A stretch of 64,000 nucleotides of DNA from Hyphomicrobiales bacterium (GCA_017305715.1 JAFKKG010000019.1:124001-188000); one strand, 5' to 3'; positions 43,084 to 52,130 are shown, counted from the stretch's first letter. Numbers and translations: made by a program. Notes: generated by a model from the sequence alone, not told the origin.

Positions 43084-45411
43084 ATGACGGCCGGTACGTG
43101 GCTCAAGACTGCCTGCAACCTGTGTTACATCAATTGCGGGATCGAGGTGTTTGTGAATGACGGACGCCTGGAGAAGGTGCGCGGCGACCGCTCGAGCCCG
43201 AAGTCGCAGGGCTACCTCTGCAACAAGGCAACACGGATTCCGTTTTACGCCCATCACAAGGATCGGCTGACGAGCCCGCTGCGCCGTCGCGCCGACGGCG
43301 GTTTCGACGAAATCGAGTGGGACGTGGCGATCGCCGAGATTGCCGGACGGCTGCGCGACATCGTCGACAAACACGGCGGCAAGAGCATCGCGCTCTACGG
43401 CGGCGGCGGGCAGGGCAACCACGCCGGCGGCGCCTATGGCAGCGGATTGCTGCGCGCGCTGGGGTCGCGCAGCACCTTCAATGCGCTCTCGCAGGAGAAG
43501 ACCGGCGACTTCTGGGTCAACGGCCACATGTTCGGCAGCCAGACCTGCCACACCGCCGAAGATGTGCACCATTGCGATCTCTTGCTGGTGATCGGTGCCA
43601 ATCCCTGGATCGCGCACGGCTTTCCCAATGCGCGCGATCATTTAAATCAGATCCGCAAGGACCCCGCGCGCAAACTGATCGTCATCGATCCCCGGCGAAC
43701 CGAGACCGCCGAAATGGCGGACCTGCATCTGTCCGTGCGTCCGGGGGCGGACGCATTCCTTCTCGGCGCACTGCTGGCGACGCTGGTCCGTTCCGACCGG
43801 GTCGATCATGCCTTTATCGAGGCGCGCACGATTGGATTTCCGGAAGTCCGGCAGGCGCTGCTGAGCATCCCGGTCGAAGCATGGGCTGCCGCTGCCGACA
43901 TCCCGGTCGCGGAGATCGAGCGGTGCGCCGCAATGATCGCAGCCGCCAAGGCCATGGTGGTCCGGGTCGAACTCGGCATCCAGCAGGGCACCAATTCGAC
44001 GCTGAATTCCTATCTCGAAAAACTCCTGATCATGTTGTCTGGGAGTTTCGGCCGCAAAGGCACCAACCAGTTGCATAGCTGGCTGCAGCCGCTATGGGGC
44101 AATTCGCCGAACCAAACCTTCGCGCCGACCGGCGATGCGATCATCGGCGGCCTGTTGCCGCCGAACATTTTTCCCGAGGCGGTGCTCAAGGACCATCCCG
44201 ACCGGTTGCGTTGCGCCTGGATCGACAGTTCCAACCCCGCCAACACCGCCGCCAACACCGAGGCCGTGGAGCGGGCGCTAAGCTCGCTGGACCTTTGCGT
44301 GGTCGTTGACGTCGCGATGACCGAAACCGCGCGGCTCGCGCATTACGTTCTGCCGGCATCCTCGCAATTCGAGAAGACCGAGTTCACGCTGTTCAATTTC
44401 GAATTCCCGACCAACTATTTTCACGTTCGTGCTGGGGTGTTGCAGCCCCTGGCCGGCACCTTGCCGGAGCCGGAGATCTACACGAGGCTTGCGGTGGCGC
44501 TGGGGCTATTGCCGGGCGACAACGTGCTCGCGCCGTTGCGTGAAGCGGCGCGGCGTTCGCGCGCCGAGTTCGCGACGGCGTTTCGTGCGTTCATGGGGGA
44601 AAACCCGTCAGCCCAGGCGGTCGGTGCCCTCGTGCTCTACCATACGCTTGGCCAGACGCTGCCGGACGGCACCGCAGCCGCGGCTCCGTTGTGGAACGCG
44701 GCGCTGGCCTGCGCCAAGCGATCGCCGCAGGCGGTGCGCCGGGCGATCGGCGCTTCCCACGAGGTCTCGGATCATCAACTCGGCGATCTCCTGTTCGACA
44801 CCATCGTCGCCGCCCGACAGGGCGCCGCGGTCACCCGTCACGACTATGACGAGGTCTGGACGCTGATCGGCTATTCCGATCGCAAAATTCGCCTCGTCGT
44901 TCCGCAGATGCTGGAATGGCTGGCGCGTCTCGATCCGCAGGCCGCCGGTGCGCCAAAGGAATTTCCGTTCATGCTGGCGGCCGGTGGCCGCCGCATGTTC
45001 AACGCCAACCAGATTTTTCGCGATCCGGCATGGCGTCGCGATGACCCTGACGGAGCCATGCTGATCAACTCGAACGATCTCGGCGAGTTGGGAGCCAAGG
45101 ACGGCGACTGGATCGCGGTGGAGTCGGCGGTTGGCCGGCTAGTCGTGCGCTGCAAGGTCGACGATGCCATGCGGAACGGCCAGTTGGCGCTGCCGCACGG
45201 CTACGGCCAGGCCTATCCCGCGCCGGACGGGGAGCGCCTGGTCAACGGGCCGCGCATCAACCTGCTCACCGAAAGCGGAAACCGCGATCCGATCGCGGGA
45301 ACGCCCTATCACAAGAACGTCGCGGTTCGTCTGTCGCTGGTGCCGGCGCACGAGGCGGCCACCCATCAGACGCAGTCCGAGCGCATTCATATGCGAGCGG
45401 CCGCGAATTAG
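43084..45411 (+). CDS. Molybdopterin-dependent oxidoreductase (DMSO reductase family)
   Basis: A 775-residue enzyme with the N-terminal 4Fe-4S site C-x2-C-x3-C...C (TACNLCYINCG and GYLCNKATR), the molybdopterin domains (LLVIGANPWIAHGFPNARDH; VDVAMTETARLAHYVLPASS) and the C-terminal cap (GYGQAYPAPDGERL). No Tat or other signal is visible, so it is cytoplasmic. No dedicated electron-transfer subunit is adjacent. In this CoA-ester cluster it could hydroxylate or reduce a substrate ring or side chain; this is inference. GGGAGGTCACT precedes the ATG. Confidence 0.88.
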   Translation: MTAGTWLKTACNLCYINCGIEVFVNDGRLEKVRGDRSSPKSQGYLCNKATRIPFYAHHKDRLTSPLRRRADGGFDEIEWDVAIAEIAGRLRDIVDKHGGKSIALYGGGGQGNHAGGAYGSGLLRALGSRSTFNALSQEKTGDFWVNGHMFGSQTCHTAEDVHHCDLLLVIGANPWIAHGFPNARDHLNQIRKDPARKLIVIDPRRTETAEMADLHLSVRPGADAFLLGALLATLVRSDRVDHAFIEARTIGFPEVRQALLSIPVEAWAAAADIPVAEIERCAAMIAAAKAMVVRVELGIQQGTNSTLNSYLEKLLIMLSGSFGRKGTNQLHSWLQPLWGNSPNQTFAPTGDAIIGGLLPPNIFPEAVLKDHPDRLRCAWIDSSNPANTAANTEAVERALSSLDLCVVVDVAMTETARLAHYVLPASSQFEKTEFTLFNFEFPTNYFHVRAGVLQPLAGTLPEPEIYTRLAVALGLLPGDNVLAPLREAARRSRAEFATAFRAFMGENPSAQAVGALVLYHTLGQTLPDGTAAAAPLWNAALACAKRSPQAVRRAIGASHEVSDHQLGDLLFDTIVAARQGAAVTRHDYDEVWTLIGYSDRKIRLVVPQMLEWLARLDPQAAGAPKEFPFMLAAGGRRMFNANQIFRDPAWRRDDPDGAMLINSNDLGELGAKDGDWIAVESAVGRLVVRCKVDDAMRNGQLALPHGYGQAYPAPDGERLVNGPRINLLTESGNRDPIAGTPYHKNVAVRLSLVPAHEAATHQTQSERIHMRAAAN

Positions 45412-45427
45412 CCCGAAGGAATCTTAG

Positions 45428-46132
45428 ATGACCGACAAGCCAATCGCCGTTGTGACCGGGGTCGGGCCGGGCACGGGAGCCGCCATCGTCAAGCGCTTCT
45501 CCGCCGGCGGATTTCGGGTCGTCGGGCTGGCGCGTTCACCCGAACTGATCAGTCGCCTGGCGCAGGAGCTTCCTGACGTCCATGCGCTGACCTGCGACGT
45601 CTCGGACGAAGGCCGGGTGAAAGCCGTGGCCGCCGACGTCAAGCGCCGCTTCGGCCCGGCCGAAGTGCTGATCCACAACGCGGTCGGCGGCGGCTGGGGC
45701 AGCTTTCGTGAGATCGACCCGAAGATGCTGAAGGGCAATTTCGAGGTCAACGTGATGGGTCTGCTGTATCTCGCGCGGGAACTGACGCCCGACATGATCG
45801 ATCGGGGCAAGGGCGCGATTCTCGTCACCGGTAACACCTCGTCGATCCGCGGCAAGGCCAATTTCGCCGGCTTCGCGCCGACCAAGGCGGCGCAGCGGAT
45901 TTTGGCCGAGTCGATCGCGCGCGACGTGGGGCCGCTCGGTGTCCACGTCTCCTATGTCCTGATCGACGCCGTGATCGACACGCCGCGGATGCGAGCGCGG
46001 CTGAGCGACAAGCCGGACGATTTCTTTATCAAGCCCGCCGCCATCGCCGATGAGCTGTTTCATCTTTACAGCCAGGATCGATCGGCCTGGTCGTTTCTCA
46101 GCGAATTGCGGCCGTTCGGCGAAACCTGGTAA
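45428..46132 (+). CDS. SDR-superfamily protein with altered active site (copy C)
   Basis: A 234-residue Rossmann protein: VVTGVGPGTGAAIVKRFSAG for the cofactor, and FEVNVMGLLYL keeps the Asn. In TGNTSSIRGKANFAGFAPTK the Tyr of YxxxK is Phe; the aligned Ser position is Asn, with two serines close by. It ends WSFLSELRPFGETW like copies A and B. It begins 16 bp after the molybdopterin gene. Confidence 0.83.
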   Translation: MTDKPIAVVTGVGPGTGAAIVKRFSAGGFRVVGLARSPELISRLAQELPDVHALTCDVSDEGRVKAVAADVKRRFGPAEVLIHNAVGGGWGSFREIDPKMLKGNFEVNVMGLLYLARELTPDMIDRGKGAILVTGNTSSIRGKANFAGFAPTKAAQRILAESIARDVGPLGVHVSYVLIDAVIDTPRMRARLSDKPDDFFIKPAAIADELFHLYSQDRSAWSFLSELRPFGETW

Positions 46133-46158
46133 CGGCGCCGCACAAGAAAGGTCAGGCC

Positions 46159-46980
46159 ATGACGGATGGATCGATACCGGTCGATACGGGGACGGACGAG
46201 CTGTTGTGCGAGATCCGGGATCGCGTTGCCGTGATCACCTTGAATCGGCCGGGCGCGCGCAATTCGTTGTCTGATCACCTGACGCCGGCGCTGCGGCGGA
46301 TGATCAAGCGCAACGGCGACGACCCCGATGTCGGCGCGTTGCTTATTACCGGGGCGGGCACCGCGTTCTGCTCGGGTGGCGACGTCAAGGGAATGGGCGG
46401 CAACGCTGCGGCGGCGCCGATGTCGTTCGACGACAAGGTGGCGCGGCTGCGGGAGCGCCAGCGCACCCTGACCGGCGTGCTCGTTTCGGTGCGCAAGCCC
46501 ACCATCGCTGCGTTGCCGGGACCGGCAGCCGGTGCCGGGCTTGCGATCGCGCTGGCCTGCGACATCCGCATCGCCGCCGAATCCACCATCATGACGACAG
46601 GCTATGCGAAAATCGCGCTCACCGGCGACTACGGCATTTCGTGGCTGTTGACCCGGCTGGCCGGCACCGCGCGCGCCCGCGAACTGATGTTCCTGTCAGA
46701 ACGGATCGATGCACGCCGCGGCGAGGCGCTGGGGCTGATCAACAGCGTGGTGCCGGACGCCGAACTGCGAAGCGAAGCATTCTCGATCGCGAGAGCATTG
46801 GCGAACGGTCCGTCCAGCACCTATGCTGCGATGAAGGACAACCTTGATCTCGCGCTGTCGGCCGACTTCCTGACATCGCTGGATCAGGAAGCCGAGAAGA
46901 TGGTCGCTGCCGCCGGCACTGCGCAGCATTCCGAAGCGGTGCGGGCCTTCATCGAGAAGCGTGCGCCCAATTACCGCTGA
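46159..46980 (+). CDS. Enoyl-CoA hydratase/isomerase family protein
   Basis: A 273-residue crotonase. VAVITLNRPGARNSLSDHL, the oxyanion loop TAFCSGGDVKGMG and AGAGLAIALACDIRIAAEST are typical. TGDYGISWLLTRLAGTARARE holds the usual second catalytic region, although the first catalytic Glu position is not obvious. It hydrates or isomerises an unsaturated CoA ester. It lies 26 bp after SDR copy C. Confidence 0.87.
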   Translation: MTDGSIPVDTGTDELLCEIRDRVAVITLNRPGARNSLSDHLTPALRRMIKRNGDDPDVGALLITGAGTAFCSGGDVKGMGGNAAAAPMSFDDKVARLRERQRTLTGVLVSVRKPTIAALPGPAAGAGLAIALACDIRIAAESTIMTTGYAKIALTGDYGISWLLTRLAGTARARELMFLSERIDARRGEALGLINSVVPDAELRSEAFSIARALANGPSSTYAAMKDNLDLALSADFLTSLDQEAEKMVAAAGTAQHSEAVRAFIEKRAPNYR

Positions 46981-46999
46981 AAGCATCCGGGGAAGCAAC

Positions 47000-47770
47000 A
47001 TGACCCAATCCAGCGAGACTTCCGGGCAAGAGGTCGCCCTCATTGTCGGCGGCGGCCCGGGCATCAGTTCCAGTTGCGCCCGGCTGTTTGCTGAATCCGG
47101 CATGCGTGTCGCCGTCGCGGCCCGAAATCCGGACAAGCCGGTCCTGGCAACGCTCGAGAGGGCCCATGGTGTGCACCGCTATGCCTGCGATGCCAGCGAC
47201 CCGGCCGCCGTGGCGCCACTCTTTGCCAGTGTCGTGCAGGACCTGGGAACGCCGCGGCTGGTGGTGCACAACATCGACGGCCGCGTTCCCGGCATTTTCC
47301 GCAAGAACATCCTCGAAGCCGATCCGGCGATGGCGCTCGAAACGGTACGGAACTCGGCGTTCTCCGCCTTCCTGACCGGCCAGCAGGCAGCGCGCCACAT
47401 GCTTGGCAACGAGCCCGACGCCAACGGCGCGCGGGGGACCATCGTGTTCACGAATGCCAGCGCCTCGCTGAAGGGCTATCCGTCGAGCGGCGCCTTTGCC
47501 ATGGCCTGTCATGCCAAGTCTGGGCTGGCGCAAAGCATGGCGAGGGAATTGATGCCCCAGGGCATCCATGTCGCCAATGTGCCGATTGATGCCGCGATCG
47601 GCTGGACTCAGGAAGACGGCAGCCGCGCGCACCGGCTGGCGGGGACTACGGTCGACGACAACATGGCCGACCCCGACCACATCGCCGAAACCTATTTGCA
47701 ACTGCATCGCCAGCATCGGTCGACCTGGGCCTTCGAGGTCGTGCTGCGGCCCTGGGTCGAGAAATGGTGA
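47000..47770 (+). CDS. SDR-superfamily protein with altered active site (copy D)
   Basis: A 256-residue Rossmann protein (VALIVGGGPGISSSCARLF). In TNASASLKGYPSSGAFAM followed by ACHAK the residue four before Lys is Ala, so YxxxK is absent. It ends WAFEVVLRPWVEKW, the same closing signature as copies A-C. ATG 47000 follows CCGGGGAAGCAAC. It is last in the run from the molybdopterin gene. Confidence 0.82.
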   Translation: MTQSSETSGQEVALIVGGGPGISSSCARLFAESGMRVAVAARNPDKPVLATLERAHGVHRYACDASDPAAVAPLFASVVQDLGTPRLVVHNIDGRVPGIFRKNILEADPAMALETVRNSAFSAFLTGQQAARHMLGNEPDANGARGTIVFTNASASLKGYPSSGAFAMACHAKSGLAQSMARELMPQGIHVANVPIDAAIGWTQEDGSRAHRLAGTTVDDNMADPDHIAETYLQLHRQHRSTWAFEVVLRPWVEKW

Positions 47771-48005
47771 GACGCATGCTCGCGGTCCCACCAAGGAAAT
47801 CGCGACGGCGTCGTTCTCAATAGAAACGTTGGTGCAGCGTACATGACGCGGCCGTTCATGCTGGCCTCGGCAGTTGTGCGCATGTGGGCGCCGTACCTCC
47901 CGGATTTTTCCGGGCGATTTCCGCTTGGCCTTTAAATTCTAAATTAGAATGAATGATTATTCAAAAATAATCTGCACTAGAAGCGAATGTGTCTTTTTGA
48001 ATCTC
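47771..48005. other. AT-rich gap upstream of the second ligase promoter
   Basis: Part of a 354-bp gap without a gene. It contains a small hairpin CCCGG-ATTTTT-CCGGG (47899-47914) and an AT-rich inverted repeat ATTCTAA/TTAGAAT (47936-47950) just upstream of operator site 2. I see no coding relic. Confidence 0.35.
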
Positions 48006-48034
48006 TTGACAGTTCAATTTCAGAACTGTCTACT
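48006..48034 (+). promoter_or_regulatory. Promoter with operator ACAGTTC-N7-GAACTGT (site 2)
   Basis: TTGACA (48006-48011), 17 bp spacer, TCTACT (48029-48034). The perfect inverted repeat ACAGTTC-N7-GAACTGT at 48009-48029 has the same arms, spacer length and position relative to the -35 box as site 1, 17.4 kb away. It drives the ligase-receptor-hydratase group. Confidence 0.75.
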
Positions 48035-48124
48035 CTGTGCATCGACGGAGGTGAGGGGACTGACCTGACCGTCCCGAAGGGGGCCGCACAGCGCTTCCGA
48101 AAAACGACACGCAAGGAGGACGAC

Positions 48125-49717
48125 ATGAGGAGCGTGGACGACATCACTGCGGCCGAGTTGCTGGACGGCTTGCCGTCTCGCGTGCACGAGGTCTACGCGC
48201 CGTTCGTGCGCGGCATGCCGGATCATCCGGCATTCGTGGAAGACGGGCGTTCGTGGAGCTACCGGCAGTTCTCGGACGCCGTCGATGCCGCGGCCAGGGA
48301 TCTTGCCGATCTCGGCATCAGGCCGGGCGACCGCGTGATCATGGCGAGCGAGAACAGCGTGGCGCTGGGCGCGGTGCTGTTTGCGGCAAGCAAGCTCGAT
48401 GCATGGGGCATCCCGGTCAATCCGCGCCTGTCGGCCCGGGAGATCGATCAGATCGCGGCCCATAGCGGCGCCAGGCGGGTGCTGTTCAACGCGCCGCTGT
48501 CAAAGGAAGCCGCCGATCACGCCAGCCGCGTCGGCGCGACCATTCGCGCCGTCGGTCCCTTCGACGGTATCGGTGTCGGTCCGCTCAAGGCGGACGCGTT
48601 GGCAGAACCGGTCGAGAAGGACGGCGCCCGCCAAGTCGCGGGGTTGCTATACACGTCCGGCACCACAGGCACGCCGAAGGGCGTGATGCTGAGCCACGCC
48701 AACCTGCTGTTCGCCGCGAGGACGTCAGGAGTCCTTCGCGATAGCGGTCCGGGCGACCGCATCTACGGTGTGCTGCCCATGTCCCATATCGTCGGCTATT
48801 CGATCCTCCTGATCGCCACGCTGATGCACGGCAGCACGCTGTATGTCGTCGCGAAGGCCGATCCCGCCGCACTGGCCCATGCCATCGCCGAGCAGGGGAT
48901 CACCAATCTGTTCGGGGTGCCCGCCACCTATCAGCGCCTGCTCGAACACAAGTCGGTCAAGCGCATCGAGAAGCTCGAACGCGGCAACCTGAAGAACATC
49001 GCCGTCGCCGGCGCGCCCCTCGATCTCGATCTGAAGCAGCGGATCGAGGACGAGTTCGGAATTCCGCTGCTGAATAATTACGGCATCACCGAATGCTCGC
49101 CGGGCCTGTCGGGTGTTCGGTCGCAACGTCCCGTCGCGGACGAGTCGGTCGGACCGTTTCTTCCCGGCATCGAGCACCGGATCGTGGATCTCAACGGCAA
49201 GCAAGTTGCGACCGGTGACGTCGGCGAACTGCATGTCCGCGGCCCCAACGTGATGCTCGGCTATTACCGCGCGGCCGACCTGACGGCGGCGGCGATCGAC
49301 CGCGAGGGCTGGTTCAACACCGGCGATCTCGCACGGGTGAACGCTGAGGGACATCTCTACATCGCCGGTCGCACCAAGGAGCTCATCATCCGCTCCGGCT
49401 TCAACGTCTACCCGGCCGAAGTGGAGGCGGTGCTGAGTTCGCACAAGCAGGTCGTCCAGACCGCCGTCGTTGGACGCCCCGTTGACGGCAACGAGGAGGT
49501 CGTCGCCTTCGTGCAGCTCCTTCCCGGCGCCAGCGTCAGTTCCGAGGAGTTGAAGGCATACGCGGCCGGGCAGCTTACCTCCTACAAGCGTCCGACCGAG
49601 CTGATCGTGCTCGACGCGCTGCCGGCCGCATCCACCGGCAAGATCCTCAAGCACAAGCTCCGCGAGCTGGCGATCGAACGGACCGCCGCCAAGGCGTCCA
49701 GCGCGGCCGCCGGCTGA
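48125..49717 (+). CDS. AMP-forming acyl-CoA ligase
   Basis: A 530-residue ANL enzyme, paralogue of the frameshifted ligase at 34323. Motifs: YTSGTTGTPKGVMLSHANLL, NNYGITECSPGLSGV, the hinge IAGRTKELIIRSGFNVYPAE and STGKILKHKLREL with the catalytic Lys. ATG 48125 follows AAGGAGGACGAC. It is behind operator site 2 and 76 bp before a receptor gene, so acid uptake and activation are expressed together. The substrate is unknown. Confidence 0.9.
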   Translation: MRSVDDITAAELLDGLPSRVHEVYAPFVRGMPDHPAFVEDGRSWSYRQFSDAVDAAARDLADLGIRPGDRVIMASENSVALGAVLFAASKLDAWGIPVNPRLSAREIDQIAAHSGARRVLFNAPLSKEAADHASRVGATIRAVGPFDGIGVGPLKADALAEPVEKDGARQVAGLLYTSGTTGTPKGVMLSHANLLFAARTSGVLRDSGPGDRIYGVLPMSHIVGYSILLIATLMHGSTLYVVAKADPAALAHAIAEQGITNLFGVPATYQRLLEHKSVKRIEKLERGNLKNIAVAGAPLDLDLKQRIEDEFGIPLLNNYGITECSPGLSGVRSQRPVADESVGPFLPGIEHRIVDLNGKQVATGDVGELHVRGPNVMLGYYRAADLTAAAIDREGWFNTGDLARVNAEGHLYIAGRTKELIIRSGFNVYPAEVEAVLSSHKQVVQTAVVGRPVDGNEEVVAFVQLLPGASVSSEELKAYAAGQLTSYKRPTELIVLDALPAASTGKILKHKLRELAIERTAAKASSAAAG

Positions 49718-49793
49718 CGCGCAGCCGTTGCAAGTTCGAGCATATGCCGATGCGCGGCGCAGCCGTCGCAGGGACAAGACAAGGGAGATATCG

Positions 49794-50993
49794 ATGTTGA
49801 CGAAGACTTTGGCGGCAGCCGTGCTCGGTGCTGCGATGATCAGCGCGCCCGCACGGGCGGAGACACCCGGTGTCACCAGCACTGAGGTGAAGATCGGGGC
49901 CACGTTCCCGTTCAGTGGTCCCGCTTCGCCGCTCAGCAACACCGGCAAGGGCATGATCGCCTATATTAATTCGATCAACGACCGCGGCGGCATCAGCGGC
50001 CGCAAGATCAACCTCATCACCTACGACGACGCCTACAGTCCGCCCAAGACCGTCGAGCAGACCCGGAAGCTGATCGAAAGCGACGATGTGGCATTCCTGT
50101 TCGGCCCGTTGGGAACGCCCGGCATCAGCGCCACCATCAAATACGTCAATGCCAAGAAGGTGCCGCATCTGTTCGTGGTGAGCGGCGTCGCCCGGTTCAC
50201 GAATTTCGCCGAGTATCCGATGACCACGACGGGGTTGCCGAGCTACGACACCGAAGGGCGGATCTACGCAAAATACATTACGCAGGCCAAGCCGGGAGCG
50301 AAGATTGCGATCCTGTATCAAAACGACGATCTGGGTAAGGACTTCGTCAATGCCTTCAAGGGCTATCTGAAGGAAGGTTTTGACGAAAAGGTCGTGGGCT
50401 CGTCCTACGAAGTCACGGAGCCTACGATCGATTCTCACGTCGTGAAATTGAAAGCGTCCGGCGCCGAGGCGTTTCTGGTCGCGGGCACGCCGAAATTCGC
50501 GGCGCAGGCGATCAAGAAGGCCGACGAGATCGGCTGGAAGCCGCTGTTCCTGATCAACTACGTTTCGAGTTCGGTCGCTTCCACCATCGTTCCGGCCGGA
50601 CCGGAAAAGGCCATCGGTGTCGTCGCGGCGAACTTTTCTAAGGACCCGAACGACAAGAAGTGGGACGACGACCCCGGCATCAAATGGTACCGCGAGTACT
50701 TCGCGAAATACCTGCCGGGCGCCGATATCGGCGATTCCAACTACCTGTTCGGCACGCAGCAGGGACAGATCCTGGAGCAGGTGCTCAAGCAGTGCGGCGA
50801 CGACCTTTCGCGCGAAAACATCGCCAAGCAGTCGCGCAGCATCCGCGGGCTGTCGCTTCCGACGCTGGTGCCGGGCGTCGTCATCAACACCGGCCCGGAC
50901 AACAGCATGGCGTATACACAGCTTCAGTTGCAGCGCTGGAACGGCACCATGTGGGAGAAGTTCGGCGATGTGCTTACCGCCGACACCAAGTGA
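49794..50993 (+). CDS. Branched-chain-amino-acid-type ABC transporter substrate-binding protein
   Basis: A 399-residue LivK-type receptor with a signal peptide (MLTKTLAAAVLGAAMISAPARA) and the family core EVKIGATFPFSGPASPLSNTG and YSPPKTVEQTRKLIESDDV. No permease or ATPase genes follow. ATG 49794 follows AAGGGAGATATCG. Its position between a ligase and an enoyl-CoA hydratase suggests that it binds the acid activated by that ligase. Confidence 0.88.
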   Translation: MLTKTLAAAVLGAAMISAPARAETPGVTSTEVKIGATFPFSGPASPLSNTGKGMIAYINSINDRGGISGRKINLITYDDAYSPPKTVEQTRKLIESDDVAFLFGPLGTPGISATIKYVNAKKVPHLFVVSGVARFTNFAEYPMTTTGLPSYDTEGRIYAKYITQAKPGAKIAILYQNDDLGKDFVNAFKGYLKEGFDEKVVGSSYEVTEPTIDSHVVKLKASGAEAFLVAGTPKFAAQAIKKADEIGWKPLFLINYVSSSVASTIVPAGPEKAIGVVAANFSKDPNDKKWDDDPGIKWYREYFAKYLPGADIGDSNYLFGTQQGQILEQVLKQCGDDLSRENIAKQSRSIRGLSLPTLVPGVVINTGPDNSMAYTQLQLQRWNGTMWEKFGDVLTADTK

Positions 50994-51124
50994 ATGGTGC
51001 GGCCGGACAGCCCATTCAGCACTTCGTCACATCTGAATAGCGGTTATTCAAATGGTGTGTAGTCTCTTCAACGGTGACTGTATCAAGCTGGCGGACAAAG
51101 AGTAAGCCATTCGGAGACCAGCAG

Positions 51125-51916
51125 ATGAGCGAGACTAAGACCCAGGCCGGCCAGATCCGGACCGAAGTGCACGGACACGTGTTCAAGATCATCATCGACA
51201 ACGTGGCGAAGAAGAATTCCTTCAGCCCGCAGATGATGGCGCAGATTTCGGATGCGTTCACGCTGCTCGATAGCACCGACGATTACTGGGTCGGCGTGCT
51301 CTGTGCCGAGGGTCCGGATTTCACCGCTGGTCTCGACATGCCGAAATTCTTCGGTCCCAAGGCCGAAACGATCGAGGACAAGCCCGGCAATATCGATGCC
51401 TTTGCGCTGAAGGGCCGCTGCCGCAAGCCGATAGTGACGGCGGTGCAGGGGATCTGCTTCACGATCGGCATCGAAATGATGCTGGCCGGCGACATCGTCG
51501 TCGCGGCCGACGATAGCAGGTTCTGCCAGATGGAATCCAGGCGCGGCATCGCGCCGCTGGGCGGCGCCCATTTCCGCTATCTGACGCGGGCGGGATGGGG
51601 CGACGCGATGTATCACCTGCTCCTGTGCGACGAGTTCAACGCGGCCCGCGCGCACAAGATCGGGTTTGTTCAGGAAGTCGTCGCGCCCGGCCAGCAGATC
51701 GCGCGCGCCATGGAGATTGCCGCCCTGATCGCCCGGAATGCGCCGATCGGCATTCAGGTGACCAAGGAAGCTGCCCTGAAATACATCGAGGGCGGCGAAA
51801 GCGCCGCAATCGACTACATCCCGAAGATCAAGGATCGCGTCTTCAACAGCGAGGACATGAAAGAGGGCATCCAGTCTTTCGTCGAGCGTCGCGCGGCCGT
51901 GTTCCGCGGCAAATAG
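51125..51916 (+). CDS. Enoyl-CoA hydratase/isomerase family protein
   Basis: A 263-residue crotonase. FKIIIDNVAKKNSFSPQMM, the oxyanion loop DFTAGLDMPKFF and ICFTIGIEMMLAGDIVVAAD are present; the second glutamate region reads CQMESRRGIAPLGG. Start ATG 51125 follows CGGAGACCAGCAG. The 131-bp gap before it holds a small repeat TGAATA/TATTCA (51034-51050) of unknown meaning. It is the last intact gene of the catabolic region. Confidence 0.87.
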   Translation: MSETKTQAGQIRTEVHGHVFKIIIDNVAKKNSFSPQMMAQISDAFTLLDSTDDYWVGVLCAEGPDFTAGLDMPKFFGPKAETIEDKPGNIDAFALKGRCRKPIVTAVQGICFTIGIEMMLAGDIVVAADDSRFCQMESRRGIAPLGGAHFRYLTRAGWGDAMYHLLLCDEFNAARAHKIGFVQEVVAPGQQIARAMEIAALIARNAPIGIQVTKEAALKYIEGGESAAIDYIPKIKDRVFNSEDMKEGIQSFVERRAAVFRGK

Positions 51917-51961
51917 CGGTCCCATCGAACCTCGCATGATCAAGGGCGTGGGCGCAGGCAG

Positions 51962-52130
51962 CGGCTGGGACTCAGCATGGTGTATGGCTTTGTTAAGCAG
52001 TCGCTTGGCCACATCAATATTTACAGCGAGGTTGGCACGGGGACAACTATCAAGATACCTTCCTCAAGCGGATCATGCCGCTCGCCCCAGTGAACCGGAT
52101 CTTGGCCAGACGATTCCGGTGGCTCTTCTG
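51962..52130 (+). pseudogene. Fragment of a sensor histidine kinase ATPase domain
   Basis: The frame from 51962 reads [20 protein letters not shown] and [12 protein letters not shown], the G-box end of a HATPase domain. The sequence then shifts frame near 52058 and continues as [18 protein letters not shown], the usual end and linker of hybrid kinases. Everything upstream (H box, N box) is missing. Confidence 0.72.

Noticed and set aside
43084-45411. Formate dehydrogenase catalytic subunit
   Set aside because: No Cys or Sec active-site context of FDH was recognised and no FDH beta/gamma partner genes are present; only the broad family is assigned.
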